A DNA stretch of 64,000 nt from Cardiocondyla obscurior (lineage: Eukaryota; Arthropoda; Insecta; Hymenoptera; Formicidae): NCBI RefSeq assembly GCF_019399895.1, contig NC_091865.1, positions 935,001-999,000 of the forward strand. Direction: 5' to 3'. The notes below the pieces were generated by a model. The model was given only the letters and a program-made list of their open reading frames with translations, had not been told where the DNA came from and did not search any database. A program made the translations under genes and the position numbers. Each line of letters starts with the position of its first letter. The stretch's first letter is position 1. Positions 37,401 through 49,372 of the stretch are shown piece by piece.

Positions 37401-37802
37401 GCTGGTTGTCTTCTAGGTTCACCCAGGCTACTCGGCTAAGCTAAGCTGGCCAAGGCCGACTCGATGCTTGCTAGAAGCTAGCTCGTTGCTATCGTGAGAA
37501 TGGGGAAAGAAAACCGCGAAATGCCGACGGGGAACGTACCTGCTGGGAGACTCGGCAAGGTCCAGTAAATAAACCGCGACATCCTCGTCGGTGGTCAAGC
37601 CGAGCCGCTTCTTCAGCGACAGCCAGCGCTTGCTGTTGGCCAGACCGATGTTTACGCTGCGAAAGTGACTGGCTGCCACCAGTTCCGCACCGGGTGGCGT
37701 CGGCGTCGGCGTCCGCGACGTTGACCGTCGGCGCGGTTGCTGCTGCTGGGTGTTTCTCGTGTTCCCCGAATCCCTCACATGCCGCGTGCTCCTCTTCGGC
37801 AT
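31409..37802 (-). CDS. PRDM-family PR/SET-domain zinc-finger transcription factor
   Basis: Nuclear regulator, 1671 residues from eight exons: 37802-37540, 36805-35026, 34832-34598, 34499-34390, 34305-34059, 33972-33768, 33658-33457 and 33382-31409. Order: a basic N-terminus, a long acidic/Lys-rich disordered region, a zinc knuckle (CQEC...H...C, about 526-540), then the PR domain (about 627-745: SLPDCLELKIT, GLGIYAKNPIP, KFGPLVG, HIWE, RYIRPA, VELTYWV). Seven C2H2-type fingers lie between 761 and about 980. A Ser/Thr/Pro/Val-rich tail of some 650 residues contains poly-Pro runs. A zinc knuckle ahead of the PR domain is found in the PRDM4/9/10/11/15 group, so a PRDM10/15-like protein is likely; the exact orthologue is open. 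Exon 1 shares a GC-rich region with the divergent ATP synthase gene. Confidence 0.85.
32925..33320 (-). repeat. Coding minisatellite in the PRDM tail
   Basis: About 400 bases made of degenerate hexamers such as GGTGTC, GATACT, GGTACC and GATATC on the plus strand. On the coding strand they give strings of Ser/Thr-Pro, Val-Pro-Val and Ala-Ser. The frame is kept throughout, so the tract is translated, and expansion by replication slippage is likely. Confidence 0.7.
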
Positions 37803-38565
37803 AACTACATCGTTCTAGCTTCGCGGCTGTGGGAGGCTGCGACCTGCGACACGGATCCGGACGCGAAAGCGAAGCCCCGCGCCGCGGCAGGACAGCTTCG
37901 CGGGAGGACGCGCACCGATATTATCCTATCCTCTTTATGCTCACCGCCGCCGTCACCCGTCACCGCCGCCCACTCCACTTCCACCCACTCAACCACTCTC
38001 GTCTCAGGCTCCCCGCGCAACCCAACATGGCCAGCGCGCCGTCTCCCTCTCGCGCGCCTTTTTCCTCTCCGTTTCTCTTCCGGTTACCAGGCATTCTATT
38101 TTATCGATCGTACCCACGGCAGCGAGATGCAACGCGCAACGCTCCCCGCCAGGGTCGCCACCCGGCTCTGTTGCGCGTCGGAAAAAAAATCCAATCATCG
38201 AGTCTCGATCGGATCGACTCTTTCATGCGCGGCACCGCCGTCATATTACGTCTCCACTGACTATACTTTTTTCTTTTTTTTTTTTTTTAACATCACTCTG
38301 CATCTGTATGCTATCTTCTTTCACGCTTCGCACGGGAAGTAAGGAAGGTAACGAAAGTAACCTCGGTTTACTCTTTCAGGAATCAGGTCTGCATTGTCTG
38401 GATTCGAATTCTGACAATCTGCAGCTGCGTCGTGAGCTCGCGGTCGTAAGTCAAACACTCTGCACTCGGAAAGTCGGGCAGCGCCGTCTGTGCGGTCTAT
38501 GTGGTAAAAGACCAGTACTGCTGGTGCTGTGTGAAGCTGCAGACCCGCGGACCGAAGAATTGAGG
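37803..38565. promoter_or_regulatory. GC-rich divergent promoter region (PRDM / ATP synthase d)
   Basis: The ATGs at 37802 (-) and 38566 (+) face away from each other, and the 760 bases between are the most GC- and CpG-rich intergenic stretch in the window. No TATA box; a CpG-type bidirectional promoter is inferred. The open frames found here on both strands are products of base composition. Confidence 0.5.
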
Positions 38566-39789
38566 ATGTCGCGTAGGGCGATCAAGGCGATTAATTGGTC
38601 GGCACTTGCCGAAAAAATCCCAGAGACGGAAAAGGCTGCATTCGCCGCTTTCAAAGCTAAATCCGATCAGCACCTGCGACGGTCAGTGAACATCGCTTTT
38701 CTCTCTCTCTCGCACACGACCCGTTACATAATTATTCGTTTTAGTTAAAACAATTTAATGACTGTGCAATTGAGTACGTAAACACTGCGAGGAAAAAAAA
38801 AACACATTTTCCTTAAATTTGCCGAGCGTAAAGACTAAATCTGTTTATATATAAGTTCTATAGTCGATGCTGTAAAATGCCATAGATGATAACCTCTTAT
38901 GAACGTGAATGTTTCACATACGTTTAAATTTCACGTTACATGTTTCAGGTTTTCTTCAATAAAGCTTTCTAGTAAATAACCTTTATAATAAAATACAGAT
39001 TTGTCCTAAGTAATGTCTTTGGAACCAAAATTAAATACAGCAGATATCCTAATATTATTATAAATATATATGAACATTGTGAATAAAGTTTGTATTAATA
39101 GATTTTTCCTTTTTTTCTGATATAGAATGACTGCAAATCCAGAAAGTCCTCCAAAAATCGATTGGGTTTATTATAAAAAGAATATTCCACTGTCTGGATT
39201 AGTTGACAAGTTTCAAAAAGAATATGAGTCTCTGAAAGTACCATTTCCAGCTGATAAATATACCTCTGACATTGAGGCTGAAGAAAAGCAAGTGGTATGG
39301 CATTTTGGCATTTATGGGTTTTTTTTTATTTTTTTTTTTTTAATGCAGATGGCAGATAAAATGACAATAAAATTCTATTTTTATAATATATTTTAATTAA
39401 TAAAAATATATATTTTATATTCCATTTAATTGCAAGACCCTGTTCTCAAAAATGAGTTAACTTGTGTTAATTTGTCTTTCAAAAGGAAACTGGCCTATAA
39501 TTACAATTGAATGTTAGAATTTAATATGTTTAAGTTTACTTCTAATCAAAGATATATGTTGCAGCATGCTGAAATTGAAGAATTTATCAAAGAATCAAAC
39601 AATCGTATTGCTACTGCTGAAGCGGAAATAAATAAAATAAAGAATTTGCTGCCATTCTCTGAAATGACGATGGAAGATTTCAGAGATGCTTATCCCGACC
39701 AAGCTATAAATGTGGATAAACCAACAATTTGGCCGCACACACCTGAAGTACAAGTAGAGAATGATAAAGGACCACCAGAACATCATTAA
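38566..39789 (+). CDS. ATPsynD: Mitochondrial ATP synthase subunit d
   Basis: Peripheral-stalk subunit of F1Fo ATP synthase on the matrix side of the inner membrane. Exons 38566-38681, 39126-39294 and 39565-39789 give 169 residues, close to the family length. The N-terminus MSRRAIKAINWSALAEKIPE is the typical start. IDWVYYKKNIPLSGLVDKFQ and the tail FSEMTMEDFRDAYPDQAI are also characteristic. Helical, charged and without a membrane segment, as expected. The donor after exon 1 (GTCAGT) is non-consensus at the third base but keeps the phase. A poly(A) signal AATAAA lies at 39947-39952. Confidence 0.95.
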
Positions 39790-39952
39790 ATTGTTTTTTT
39801 TTTTTAATACATAATACAGAATACCAAGAGTAGTCGTGTATTATTTCTAGCTAAAATGATTTCGAATTACATGTCAGATTGGAAAAATACATTTTTCTTT
39901 CCATCTCTTACTGTCATGTGTAAATTTATATATAGAGAAGGATAAAAATAAA

Positions 39953-40204
39953 TTTATTCGTCAGTAAGTATTCGTATGCCAGTGTATATATGTAATTATT
40001 CGTATTTCTAAACCATGTTAAAATTAGTTAACTGATTTTCTTTCTGTATATGCTTCCTATGACAATTTCTGTAATGTGTAAATGTGAGTGTTCGATCGCG
40101 TCTCTAAATTTAATAACTGCCAAGATTTACATAATGTTTAATTGGCCAGGAGCCACGTGAACAAGGCAATTAGCCCGTTTGTTTCAACATATATTTTTTG
40201 ATGT
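39953..40204. other. Spacer after ATP synthase d
   Basis: AT-rich flank without recognisable content, ahead of the 5S-derived sequence. Confidence 0.3.
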
Positions 40205-40315
40205 GAAAAAGACACGGTGTTTAGGCGGTCACCCATCCTAAATTATATTATAAGACCGTGCTTATCACTGTGTAACGTCCGAGATCGAACGTAAAGCGTG
40301 ATTATCCACATCGAG
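40205..40315 (-). ncRNA. Degraded 5S rRNA-derived sequence
   Basis: Read on the minus strand it follows 5S rRNA from box A to the 3' end: CACGC, a diverged box-A/C region (GATCTCGGACG, GTGATAAGCACGGTC), then GGATGGGTGACCGCC and AACACCGTG, directly followed by TTTTT, a Pol III terminator. Insect 5S has GTTCTCGTCCGATCACCGAA and GGATGGGTGACCGCCTGGGAACACCG at the matching places. Many changes and short deletions make a working 5S gene unlikely. It may be a pseudogene or the head of a 5S-derived SINE. Confidence 0.6.
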
Positions 40316-40357
40316 AAACGATCCTCGTGGCCGCGTCAGCTGACTCCTTCGTGACAG

Positions 40358-40441
40358 CGGCTCGTAACAGATTTTCTCGGAACTAAAAGATTAGGAGTAT
40401 ACCATTTTTTTTTTAGTTCCGATAAAATTTGCTACGAGCCG
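40358..40441. repeat. Imperfect 30-bp inverted repeat next to the 5S-like sequence
   Basis: Left arm 40358-40389 (CGGCTCGTAACAGATTTTCT...) and right arm 40410-40441 are reverse complements with about three mismatches, separated by about 20 bases. It lies just upstream of the 5S-like start. A miniature element or hairpin RNA is possible. A (TATG) microsatellite follows at 40458-40476. Confidence 0.7.
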
Positions 40442-40807
40442 CCACCGACAATTCACGGTATGTATGTATGTATGTAAGTTCCACTTTCTATACTTCTTTA
40501 CTGACTTCAATAAACCATTCAATCGACGCCAAGGTCGCCAAGTCAGAATCAGACGTCTCATTTTTTAATAGCAGTTCAACTAAAATTTAACAGGTCGAAT
40601 TTTCATTATTTTTAACGAAATTTACTTTTTCTTTGAATTATTGACATAATAGTATAATATAAATCAGCGACAGATCGAATATATCATCGGTAATAATTTG
40701 TAAGTGACGTTATTAACACTATGCTACTCGTTTTTAACGACAACAGTTGGAGCGGAGATTAAACGAGCGTCAATTCTTTTTCTGTATTATCGTGAGAATA
40801 TTATATC

Positions 40808-42961
40808 TCAGTAATTCTTTGCTCTTTCTACTTGTTGGCGATACTCCTCGTTATCCGGGTTTGTCTCGCAGTTATTGTTATTATTCGGTATTCGTACTTC
40901 GTTGTACCTGTAACGTAAATTATTGATTCACTATTTTTTTTTTCTTTTACTTTACATTGCTTATTTGTCTCATCGAACAATTTTATATATTAGGTGGCAC
41001 TTGTGTTCACCTGGTGAAGTCACCCTTACAAAGCCGCCAAGGCAGCAGGTCGATTTTGTCGTGCAGAAGAGGCGATATCTCCGGGCTGACGATGTACGGC
41101 GTGCCGGCACCGGAACCACGAGTTAACAATTTTCTATTTTCACCGTAGCAACAATGCTGCACAATTGCGCTCTCATTTTCCTGAGACGGTAAAGTCTGGA
41201 CGCAATAAACGGCACCAGGTTTGTAAATCGCAAGCCTATCTTTGTCATGGCTCACGTCCCGCCACCGAAATTTCCTCTGTCGCTTTTTGTCCCAGATCTG
41301 GTTGTCGTAGAAGACACCGTTCGGATAGAGGCAAGGACAACCTGGCAGGTCGGCAACGGATCCTGCAAAGACGCACACGTAAAACGTAGATCTCTCGTAA
41401 AATTAATTTCGCCAAGTCGACCGTAAATTCTCGTTTTTTTCTTACCTGGAAAAACGCTCTCTATTTTTTCCCAGTTGTCCAACCACTTCTGGCAGCGATC
41501 TTCGTCGTCGACGGCACCCGAGCTCGCTGACACGTCTTCGTCGTCGTCGCCGTCGCCGCCGTCGTCGTCGTCTTCTTTGGAATTATTCTCCAGTGCTTTA
41601 ATCAGTCTCGTCAAGAGAGACTCTAACCCGCCATAAAATGGATAATAATCGTCAAGAGACTCGCCAATGTGGATCTTAACGTTTTCCGTGTCGCTCGTGC
41701 GATTCCAGAGAAATACGTCGACGCTCTCGTAAAGATGGGTTTCGTTAGAGACAGGTAAAACGCGATCCGCCTGTTGTCCGAATCCTCTGTTGCCCCTTAT
41801 CGTCGAGTTTCTTGATTTTCCATTCGACTTTGTGTGAGGGCGATGCGTTGTTCGACGTTTCATTCGCGAAGAATCGACTCTCCCCTTGCGTTTGTAATCG
41901 TCCTTTTTATTCGACGAAATAAGAGTTAAAATCTGATCCCGCAACGATTTCGTACAATTCGCCTTGCATTCGACGTCTCGCGTCATCGTAGAATTTTGTA
42001 TCTGAGAAAAAAAAAAAGGTAACAAAGCGTCGGAATTTTGCGTTGCAGTAATAATCATTGTTCTGTAATTAATCGTCGTGTAATTAATTGGTTTTTTTTT
42101 CTTTTTGCAGAAGTCGCATAAATAAATGCTATCAGAAGTAATTAGCTTGCGCCTATCAAAAGGCGATTCGTCAAAATGGAGAGATCGATGACCGGCATGA
42201 CTGCGCGCGATACGTAAAAGGCTTGACATGTTCGCAGAGCGACATCAAAGGGCGCCGGCGTTTGACGCGTAGATAAGAAGAACGCAGAGGCGGAGAAGAA
42301 GAGGAACGACGCTCCCCGGGTGCAGAGGGGCAGGGCGTTTACTTCTGAGAAACGGTATGCCGCAAGATAGTTTCCCGTCAATGGCGTAGCCGCTTGCCGC
42401 CGGTAACAAAAACAGAATTTTGAGCGAAAATCACAAAGGAAAAGAACAAAGTGAGGAGTGGTGATAAGGTTCGTAATAAAGATTAAATTATTAGAATTAT
42501 ATTCTTTTTATTTTTAATCGAATATTAATATATTGTAAAAATCAATAGCATCTTTAGGTGCAAGAGGAAGAAAATGTGAACCAGGAATTTGATAATGGCT
42601 GATAATATGGCTGATAATATGGCTGATAATATTTCGAAAGCGATGCCTTGAAAAAATTTCAAGAGGTAATCATCAAGAACTTAAAACAAAAAAGTTTACG
42701 CATTCCACCGATTTGATTATTTGCATATATTATTTTCTTTTCCATCTGCAAATTTAACTCACGACTTGTTTCTCAATGCATTAGATAAGGGACTGCAGCG
42801 TCTATTAAGAAGCAACAATTTTCAAACGACGAAGCTCTGGCGATAAATCAATTAAATTGTCCCATTGTCTAACTGGTACTTACTTGATGATCTTCGGCGT
42901 GCGAAGCCACGAAAATCACGTGAAAAATCGCCACGACGCAAAACACGAGCGGTGCTCTCAT
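40808..42961 (-). CDS. Isthmin-like secreted AMOP-domain protein
   Basis: Exons 42961-42884, 42001-41446, 41362-41011 and 40907-40808 encode 361 residues. A signal peptide (MRAPLVFCVVAIFHVIFVASHA) is followed by a basic middle (KRKGRVDSSRMKRRTTHR) and an acidic tract of Asp/Glu (about 165-180). The AMOP domain spans about 196-345. Isthmin hallmarks in it are CQKWLDNWEKIESVFPG, LPGCPCLYP, RQRKFRWRD, RLAIYKPGA, HCCYGENRKLLTRGSGAG, DLLPWRLCKGD and RYNEVRIPNN. Vertebrate isthmins carry a thrombospondin type 1 repeat before AMOP; I see none here. Isthmin is an extracellular factor that can antagonise Nodal signalling in vertebrates. It is the first of three secreted-protein genes on this strand. 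Confidence 0.85.
42591..42636. repeat. 12-bp tandem repeat in the isthmin-like intron 1
   Basis: About four copies of GATAATATGGCT in a row within the first intron. Short and probably neutral. Confidence 0.7.
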
Positions 42962-45119
42962 TTTGTCGCTCCAGGCTCCGATCTCAACGGCACGACAACG
43001 TTCCACTTCTTACAAGCCGTGCTCGACGTTTCGAACATAACTAGCGTGCTGTGCACAATCAATACGTCAAGCATACGGCAAATCACTCAGAAAACCTTTG
43101 TGCTTCTTCAGGACATAGCGTCCCGATTTTTGCCGTCGTCGCAGCGACGAGGGGGTGGCCTATCTTTTGATAATCTCTCGGGACGAACGGTGCCCGATCT
43201 ATTCGTTTGTCGGCCGTATTCCACACGCGCGAACGCTGGTAACGAGAGCCTGTCGACGTGGGTAAAGCGAGTCGACCGATGACGCGTGATGTAAGACGGA
43301 CGATAGGCAAAAGAACGAAGAGGCTGAGGGTTCGGGAAGATCCCGGAACGGGGGGAAAGGTAGGCGCACGCGGCGCGCATCACTTCAAAGGCCTACCACT
43401 AGGCGCATAGTTGTGAACCGGTGAAGTCTCCCGCTGTAACAGCCTGCGGATGGACAGAAGGAAAGACGGGATAAGAGGGAGAGAACAAGATAGCCTAGCC
43501 TGGCAGCCCTTGGTTATCCACACGAGACACCGTCGTCGTTAAGCGGAGTTATGACGTACGTTGGTTGCCCGTAGTAGCTCTCGTTCCGAGGGTTAATAAT
43601 CTGGTTATAATCAGGATAATAATAATCAGGTTAATAATCTGGAAAAAAGGTACCAAAAATAAAATTTTTTAATACAAACAAATCAAAATAATTATTATTA
43701 GTTGATTTTATTTATACAAATATTGACTATTTTATAATATATATATATATATATATTTTTTTTTTATTAACAAATTTTTTTAGCATTTTACACGTAGTAT
43801 GACTTATATACATCCTTTTTCAACAGAAACATTTTTTACATCGTTATCGTTGCCGTTGAAATCTTTCTGCAGTCGCACTGGATACTGCCGAAATTTTGTG
43901 CCAAGCATTAATGCCTCACGTAAAAGGCACACGTGTACGTACGATATTACGAGAATTTAAATACAACGGCGGAATGCCGTAAAACGCGTTTCGGTTATTT
44001 TTAACCAAACCGATTCGAAAATACACTCACCGCGAATTAAATATAGCCGGAGATGTATGCACGTGTGTGTGTGAAATGCAACGCGGCAGAAGAGCGATCT
44101 CGAGTATCAAGTTTTAATAAGTTACTCTTAATCACAATATAATATTTTACATCTTTACAGATATGAAAGGTGGAGTAGACGAATATAAAATTAGAAGACC
44201 GAGTAATGAGACCCCCCGTCATGCCGGCACGTGTGCTAAAAACGAAAGAGGTCACGGTTCATGACGGGAGGGACGAAAACAAGCCGGGACGCGAATAAAG
44301 TGACGGTTTGTTGAACGAGCGCACCGCATGATCACCCGCAATTTCGCTCAATCTTGCGAAATTGCCGCGATTTCATGCGTGGGCAATTATTTAATCGACA
44401 TCACGGCGTCTTATTTTATTTAATCGCGTAAAACCACGGGCGAGGTCGATTACGATCGTAATAAAAATTTCGTGCGATTTACCGTTGTCAGAATGTTGCA
44501 TATTTTTCGTGAACACGATAAAGATACATTTTTTTACTTGCCATATTTTGCCTGTAGAATGAGAATCAGAGTTTGCGACGATCAATAACTCAAACCACAC
44601 GTTTAAATACTTTATTTCTTTTCTTTTTTTTTTTTTTTTTTATTCTCCCACGGCTATAAATAAATTCGACGAAGCGCGTTGTCGTTTATATATGTACACG
44701 TATAGTTGAATGTTGCTCGTCTATAATTTTACATTTATAGAAATAATTTAACGACCTAAGCTCTAAGCTAACGATCTAACAGTACACCAATACATATCGT
44801 TAATCGTATACGTTAATTTTACATGACGCTAATACACGCGTACTTGGGAATGCTCTTATATACAAAAATAAAAGTAACCGCATAACGTGCCGACGATAGA
44901 ATCGTCACGTTGAACTTCTGGGAATGACAGCGTTAAAAAAATTCTCCATTGTTCCGTCAGTAAATCAAGGTAATAAACCGCAACAGTTTCCTTTTGCCGT
45001 AACATAAAAGAGTTAATCGATCACAAAATTAACTTATACCAGCAGGAATTTCTTTTCCATTGCCCCTCTATTTTTAAATACTACTGCTTTCCTTCGCGTA
45101 GCTTTTAATCACGCGTGCT
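42962..45119. other. Intergenic DNA between isthmin-like and BMP genes
   Basis: The first 450 bases are GC-rich and should hold the isthmin-like promoter. Then AT-rich DNA, with an (AT) microsatellite at about 43738-43755 and T runs near 44625. The stretch before 45120 is the 3' flank of the BMP gene. No gene supported. Confidence 0.4.
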
Positions 45120-47273
45120 TTAGCGACATCCGCAATGGTCCGCGATCATATCCTCGTACATCTTGAGCACGACGTTCTCGTTATCGTCGTAGAAAAGAAT
45201 GCTGGTGCCTAGCAACTTGGTGGGCACGCAGCACGGTCTACCGACGTCCTTTGCCATTTTGTGCACGATCGCTTGTATAGTCGCGTGGTTCGTTGGCCGC
45301 TGGTCTTGGCTGAGGGGTGGCTCACACACACCCTTGCACTGGTACGCGGAGTAACCAGCCGGTGCGATTATCGAAGACGACAGCCCAATGTCGTGGAAAT
45401 CCACGTAGAGCTCGTGCCTTGTGCACTCGGTCGCGTTTCCCGGCTCTGACGAGTTGCCCGTTGATCGCGCCGGTCGACGTCGTCGTTCCGCAACTCTCGC
45501 CGACCTGTTCTGCGCCGCCTGTTCCAGCTTCGCGCGAAACGCCGCTCTCTCATAAATATCCATCGACGTGAGAATCCGCGTGATTCGTGAGCGACGTTTA
45601 GACACGATGCCACTGTCTTTCCAGGTTGACGCTGCGTCTCGACGACGGCGCTCTGTCACTTCCAGGGGATCGCCGTAGTGGTAGGCTTCTTTTTGATCGT
45701 CTTCTTTCTCGTCGCGTCGCCTCTTCTGTCGTTGGAAAAATTCCGGCTCGCGTCTGTTCGTTAGAGAGACTTCCTCGAGCTGACCACCGTTTTCCCATTG
45801 TTTTTTGTGCTTTCTGTAGCGCTCAACGCCGCCTTCGTGGTCGTTTTCTAGATCGATTTTTTCATTCTTTGCGTCTTTTTCGTACGCTAGACCCTTGTTA
45901 TTCTCCTGATTTCCATAGGCGTAATATCGCGGCACGATTTCCGATCTTTTGCTGGACCAGTCACTGTCATCATCGAAAAGCACTAGTATCGGCTGCTTAC
46001 TGTGATGATAATCGTTTCGGCGGGAGAACTCCACCAATGTTTCGCCCTCGAAAGGATTTTGCGCTGTCACCAGGAGGCCCAAATTTGGCTCGCCACTCAT
46101 CCATCCAAGGACAGCTCGCTTCACATTGAATATCTGTACAAATGTTGAATCGAATTATTTCACACGATATATGTATTTAATTGCAGTAAAATTATTCTCT
46201 TTATATAAATTATAGGAATTATTAATTTTTTGTCTGAACAAAAATGTCAAATTAATTATATATATATACATATGTATAAAATTTTTTTAAGGAAGTGAAG
46301 GAATTAAAATGTTCCTCGCTTACCTGCCAGCCGGAAGCGTGCGTGCTGACATAACGAACGTTCAGCAATCTGTGCAAATCCGGCACGTCAAGACTGCAAT
46401 CGTCCAGGACTTGGTACACCCTTATCTGCGCATATACATCAAGATTAACATGTTAGCAGAGCAGCTCTGACGTCATTTGACTCGCGTGCATTTAAAGATC
46501 ATTTATTGGCAACATTGACCGTACCAGGCACTTACCAGATAATAAGGTGACGCAGACACTGAACGCACGTTTCTCGACGGCGTTTTCTTCCGGTAGAGAT
46601 GCAGCTCGGCTTCCAGCACCGACTCGTTCATCTCTAATCCCGAAACGTTGAAGAAGTAGAAGTGCGACAGGGAAGGATCTACGCGTGAAACAATAGAGAA
46701 CGTTTAGGTCGGTATTTTTTTTCGTTTCTGATAACGAAAGTGTCGCGAGTTTCATGATTATACTGACTGAAAGAATTACCCTTCTCGACGAAGCTGCGCA
46801 CAACCTTGGCATTGTACGGGTTTCGACCTCGCGTGACTCCGCTGGGATCGGCGATGGTGTTGTAAAGCTCCATCATGAATTGCGGCGGTACCTTGCGATG
46901 AGCCAGATTCTCGTTCTGACTTCGAATGCCGAGGATCTGCAATAACGTCGTGAACGCAAAGCTTAAAATGAATTAATTTCGGCGAGAAAATGACGAGTCG
47001 CGAAATAGTAATCGAATCGTGGATTAATCATAGCGTTATCACCTCTTGTATCTTTTGCAGAGCTTCCTCCCGACGAGGTGCGAGGTCATTTTCACCTGTC
47101 GATTGAACGAAGGGCCACGATAATTTTTCGAATTCTTGCACAAGGCCATCCTCGTTCCCGATCCGCAGCTCTGACTTCGGGTACGCATTAACGTCGCACA
47201 GAGACGTTAATGAAAGCAGCACCACTAGAACACGGCACGGCGCGCTTCTCGTCATCACCGTCAGCAAATGCAC
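45120..47273 (-). CDS. ADMP-like BMP ligand (TGF-beta superfamily)
   Basis: Secreted growth-factor precursor of 548 residues from exons 47273-47043, 46936-46780, 46678-46536, 46425-46324 and 46133-45120. It has a signal peptide (VLVVLLSLTSLCDVNA), a propeptide with family motifs (PQFMMELYNTIADPSG, FNVKRAVLGW), basic cleavage sites (SKRRSR and ERRRRPAR) and a C-terminal cystine-knot domain at 448-548. All seven cysteines of the knot are present, ending CGCR. RPTNHATIQAI, GYSAYQCKG and YDDNENVVLKMYEDM point to ADMP rather than Dpp or Gbb. Nasonia has an ADMP gene and Drosophila does not. Oddity: the GWxxWI motif of BMPs is replaced by GLSSSI. An in-frame second Met six codons in could also serve as start. 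Confidence 0.85.
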
Positions 47274-49372
47274 GTATGTCGCTCGGAGAAAAAAAAATAC
47301 GTTTCACCCGCGACTTTGATTAAATTTCTGGTTTATCTTGTTTGCGCGCTGGTCCACTGTCGATCTCGCAGAATCTCGAAATAATCACTTAACGCCGTGA
47401 CCGCTCATCGGTTTACCCTTTCATCGCGGTCAGGAAGAACAGCGAGCCCTATTTTTCCAAGTGTTTCTGTTGGAAGAAGGGCAGATTAAGAGAATGTATT
47501 ATACTTTACGCAAAAAAAAGATTTTACCGAACCGAACGGGATGCTAAGTGGCATATGGGAAGTCTTGGTCGCGAGGAGTCACCTTTATGCTACTCCGGGA
47601 GTTGCCTCCCCCGCAACTCGTTTGCCCCCCGCAGCACTTTGGCTCTCTTCTCGCTTCTCCCTCGCCGTTGTTGTTGCCGTCGTTGGAATGGGGAGAACTC
47701 AACCTGATCTCGCGGTGCAATCTTCGCTCTAGCAATGCTTGCCTCAACCCTTTAATCCACTAGCAGATTTGCCCAGAAAACTCAAGTTTGTTCGCTGCAG
47801 AAAAAAAAAGAAAAATATCAATGATTCGAAGCAGCATTCAAATCATTATCAAAAAATTACAATAATAGCCAAAAGTATTCTTATCATAAAGTATAGACTT
47901 GGATATTTTAAAAACATTTTTTTCAGGTAAAGAAATGGTAGTCAGTTTCTCTGATTCAAAAGAACAATTTACGAACGTTCTTCTTTTTCTGTGATGGCCG
48001 ATTAGCTAGTCGAGATCGATAAGAGAAGCGAAACTTTAAAAAGACAGAGATACGAGGTCGTACTTGAGCGATGACACTGCGTGGCTATTAAAAACAGCGA
48101 GCGCTTCCTAAATTCCGCAGATTCGTAAGTGCCGAGTTATGTGATTGGTCATCGCAGCGATATTTGAGGCGGATTTTTGACATCGACAATTTATCGTATC
48201 TAACAAGGGCCTTGCGAAAGCTGGACGATTTATTCCAATGAATTTTTCCTGTCTGTCGACGGCTTTATTTTCGTAAAATTCTTATTTTCTTTAATTCCAG
48301 TTCTCGGATCAATTCACGACTGCATTGCGTGATCAATAATAGCATTATGCAAAATATCTTGCTCTTCATTATCAATACATATCCGCCTACGTGATGGACC
48401 GTCGTCATCGCCTGTTAAAATTACAAAATATTATAACAAGGTATTTAGCAATTGTTGGAAGAGTGTGATAAAAATATACTTACCGAGAAACGAAAGAATT
48501 ATAAAATATGGTTTTAAAAATGGAGTTGTTTCTCTTGATTAAACTTATTATCGTAAATTAATTCAACAACGCAAAGCGCAAATAAATGCAGAGAAGGTAT
48601 TTCTCTTTTTCATAAAACTAGATACTACGGAGTACGCGTCATTTACTCTTGTTTTTCTGTATGTGAAATAAAACTATTTTCCATATAATTTTCAGCAACG
48701 AATGTACGTACATATCTTACATGGTATTTTAAACATTTTCAATTTTATTCTGCCACGTGAATTTGTACATGATGTACTTAGGAACACGAGTGTTAGCACA
48801 AAATATGTTTAACAAGTTGTTTCTTTTTCCTTTCTCTTTCTGTCATTTCAACTCAATTCGTGACCACTTACAGCGAAATAAAAATTTCAATCTAGACACA
48901 GGCACACTGAGTAATTCGAATTATTTCTCTCTTTGCTCCTCGTCGAGTTCTAAAAGTTTCAAACATGATAATGTTAAATTGATCGTGTTTTAATTATTGT
49001 TCGAGTTAAAATGTCAAAGAAATATTTATTCAAAAATAATTTTTTTTTTAAATTAAATTTTGAATAAAGTTTTGATTCTCATCATACCTGTACTCGTGCA
49101 CTTTAAATGTCGCCGGTGTGCAAGTGTGTTGCTTCGAATATAGACCGGCTAAACACCTGGACGGCTCTTTCTTGTCTCGTAAAAGACACGTCTCCATCTC
49201 ATTCCCTGGACACGTTCCGACGCATTGACCGACATTTATTTGCTGTCGCGAAAAAAATGACCAATATTAATAAGACAAAAAAAATGTCTAGATGAGATAT
49301 TTATAAATACCAAAACTGCAAAATAATACATCTGCATGTAATCCTTCTTTTAATTCCTCATTAACAATTTAG
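47274..49372. other. Intergenic DNA upstream of the BMP gene
   Basis: Includes the BMP promoter and the 3' flank of the next minus-strand gene. A moderately GC-rich block at 47530-47760 carries overlapping open frames on both strands without similarity. No TATA box or repeat stands out. Confidence 0.4.

Noticed and set aside
37737..38342. Long plus-strand frame between PRDM and ATP synthase
   Set aside because: It is antisense to PRDM exon 1 and continues through the GC-rich promoter; amino-acid composition is that of GC-rich non-coding DNA.
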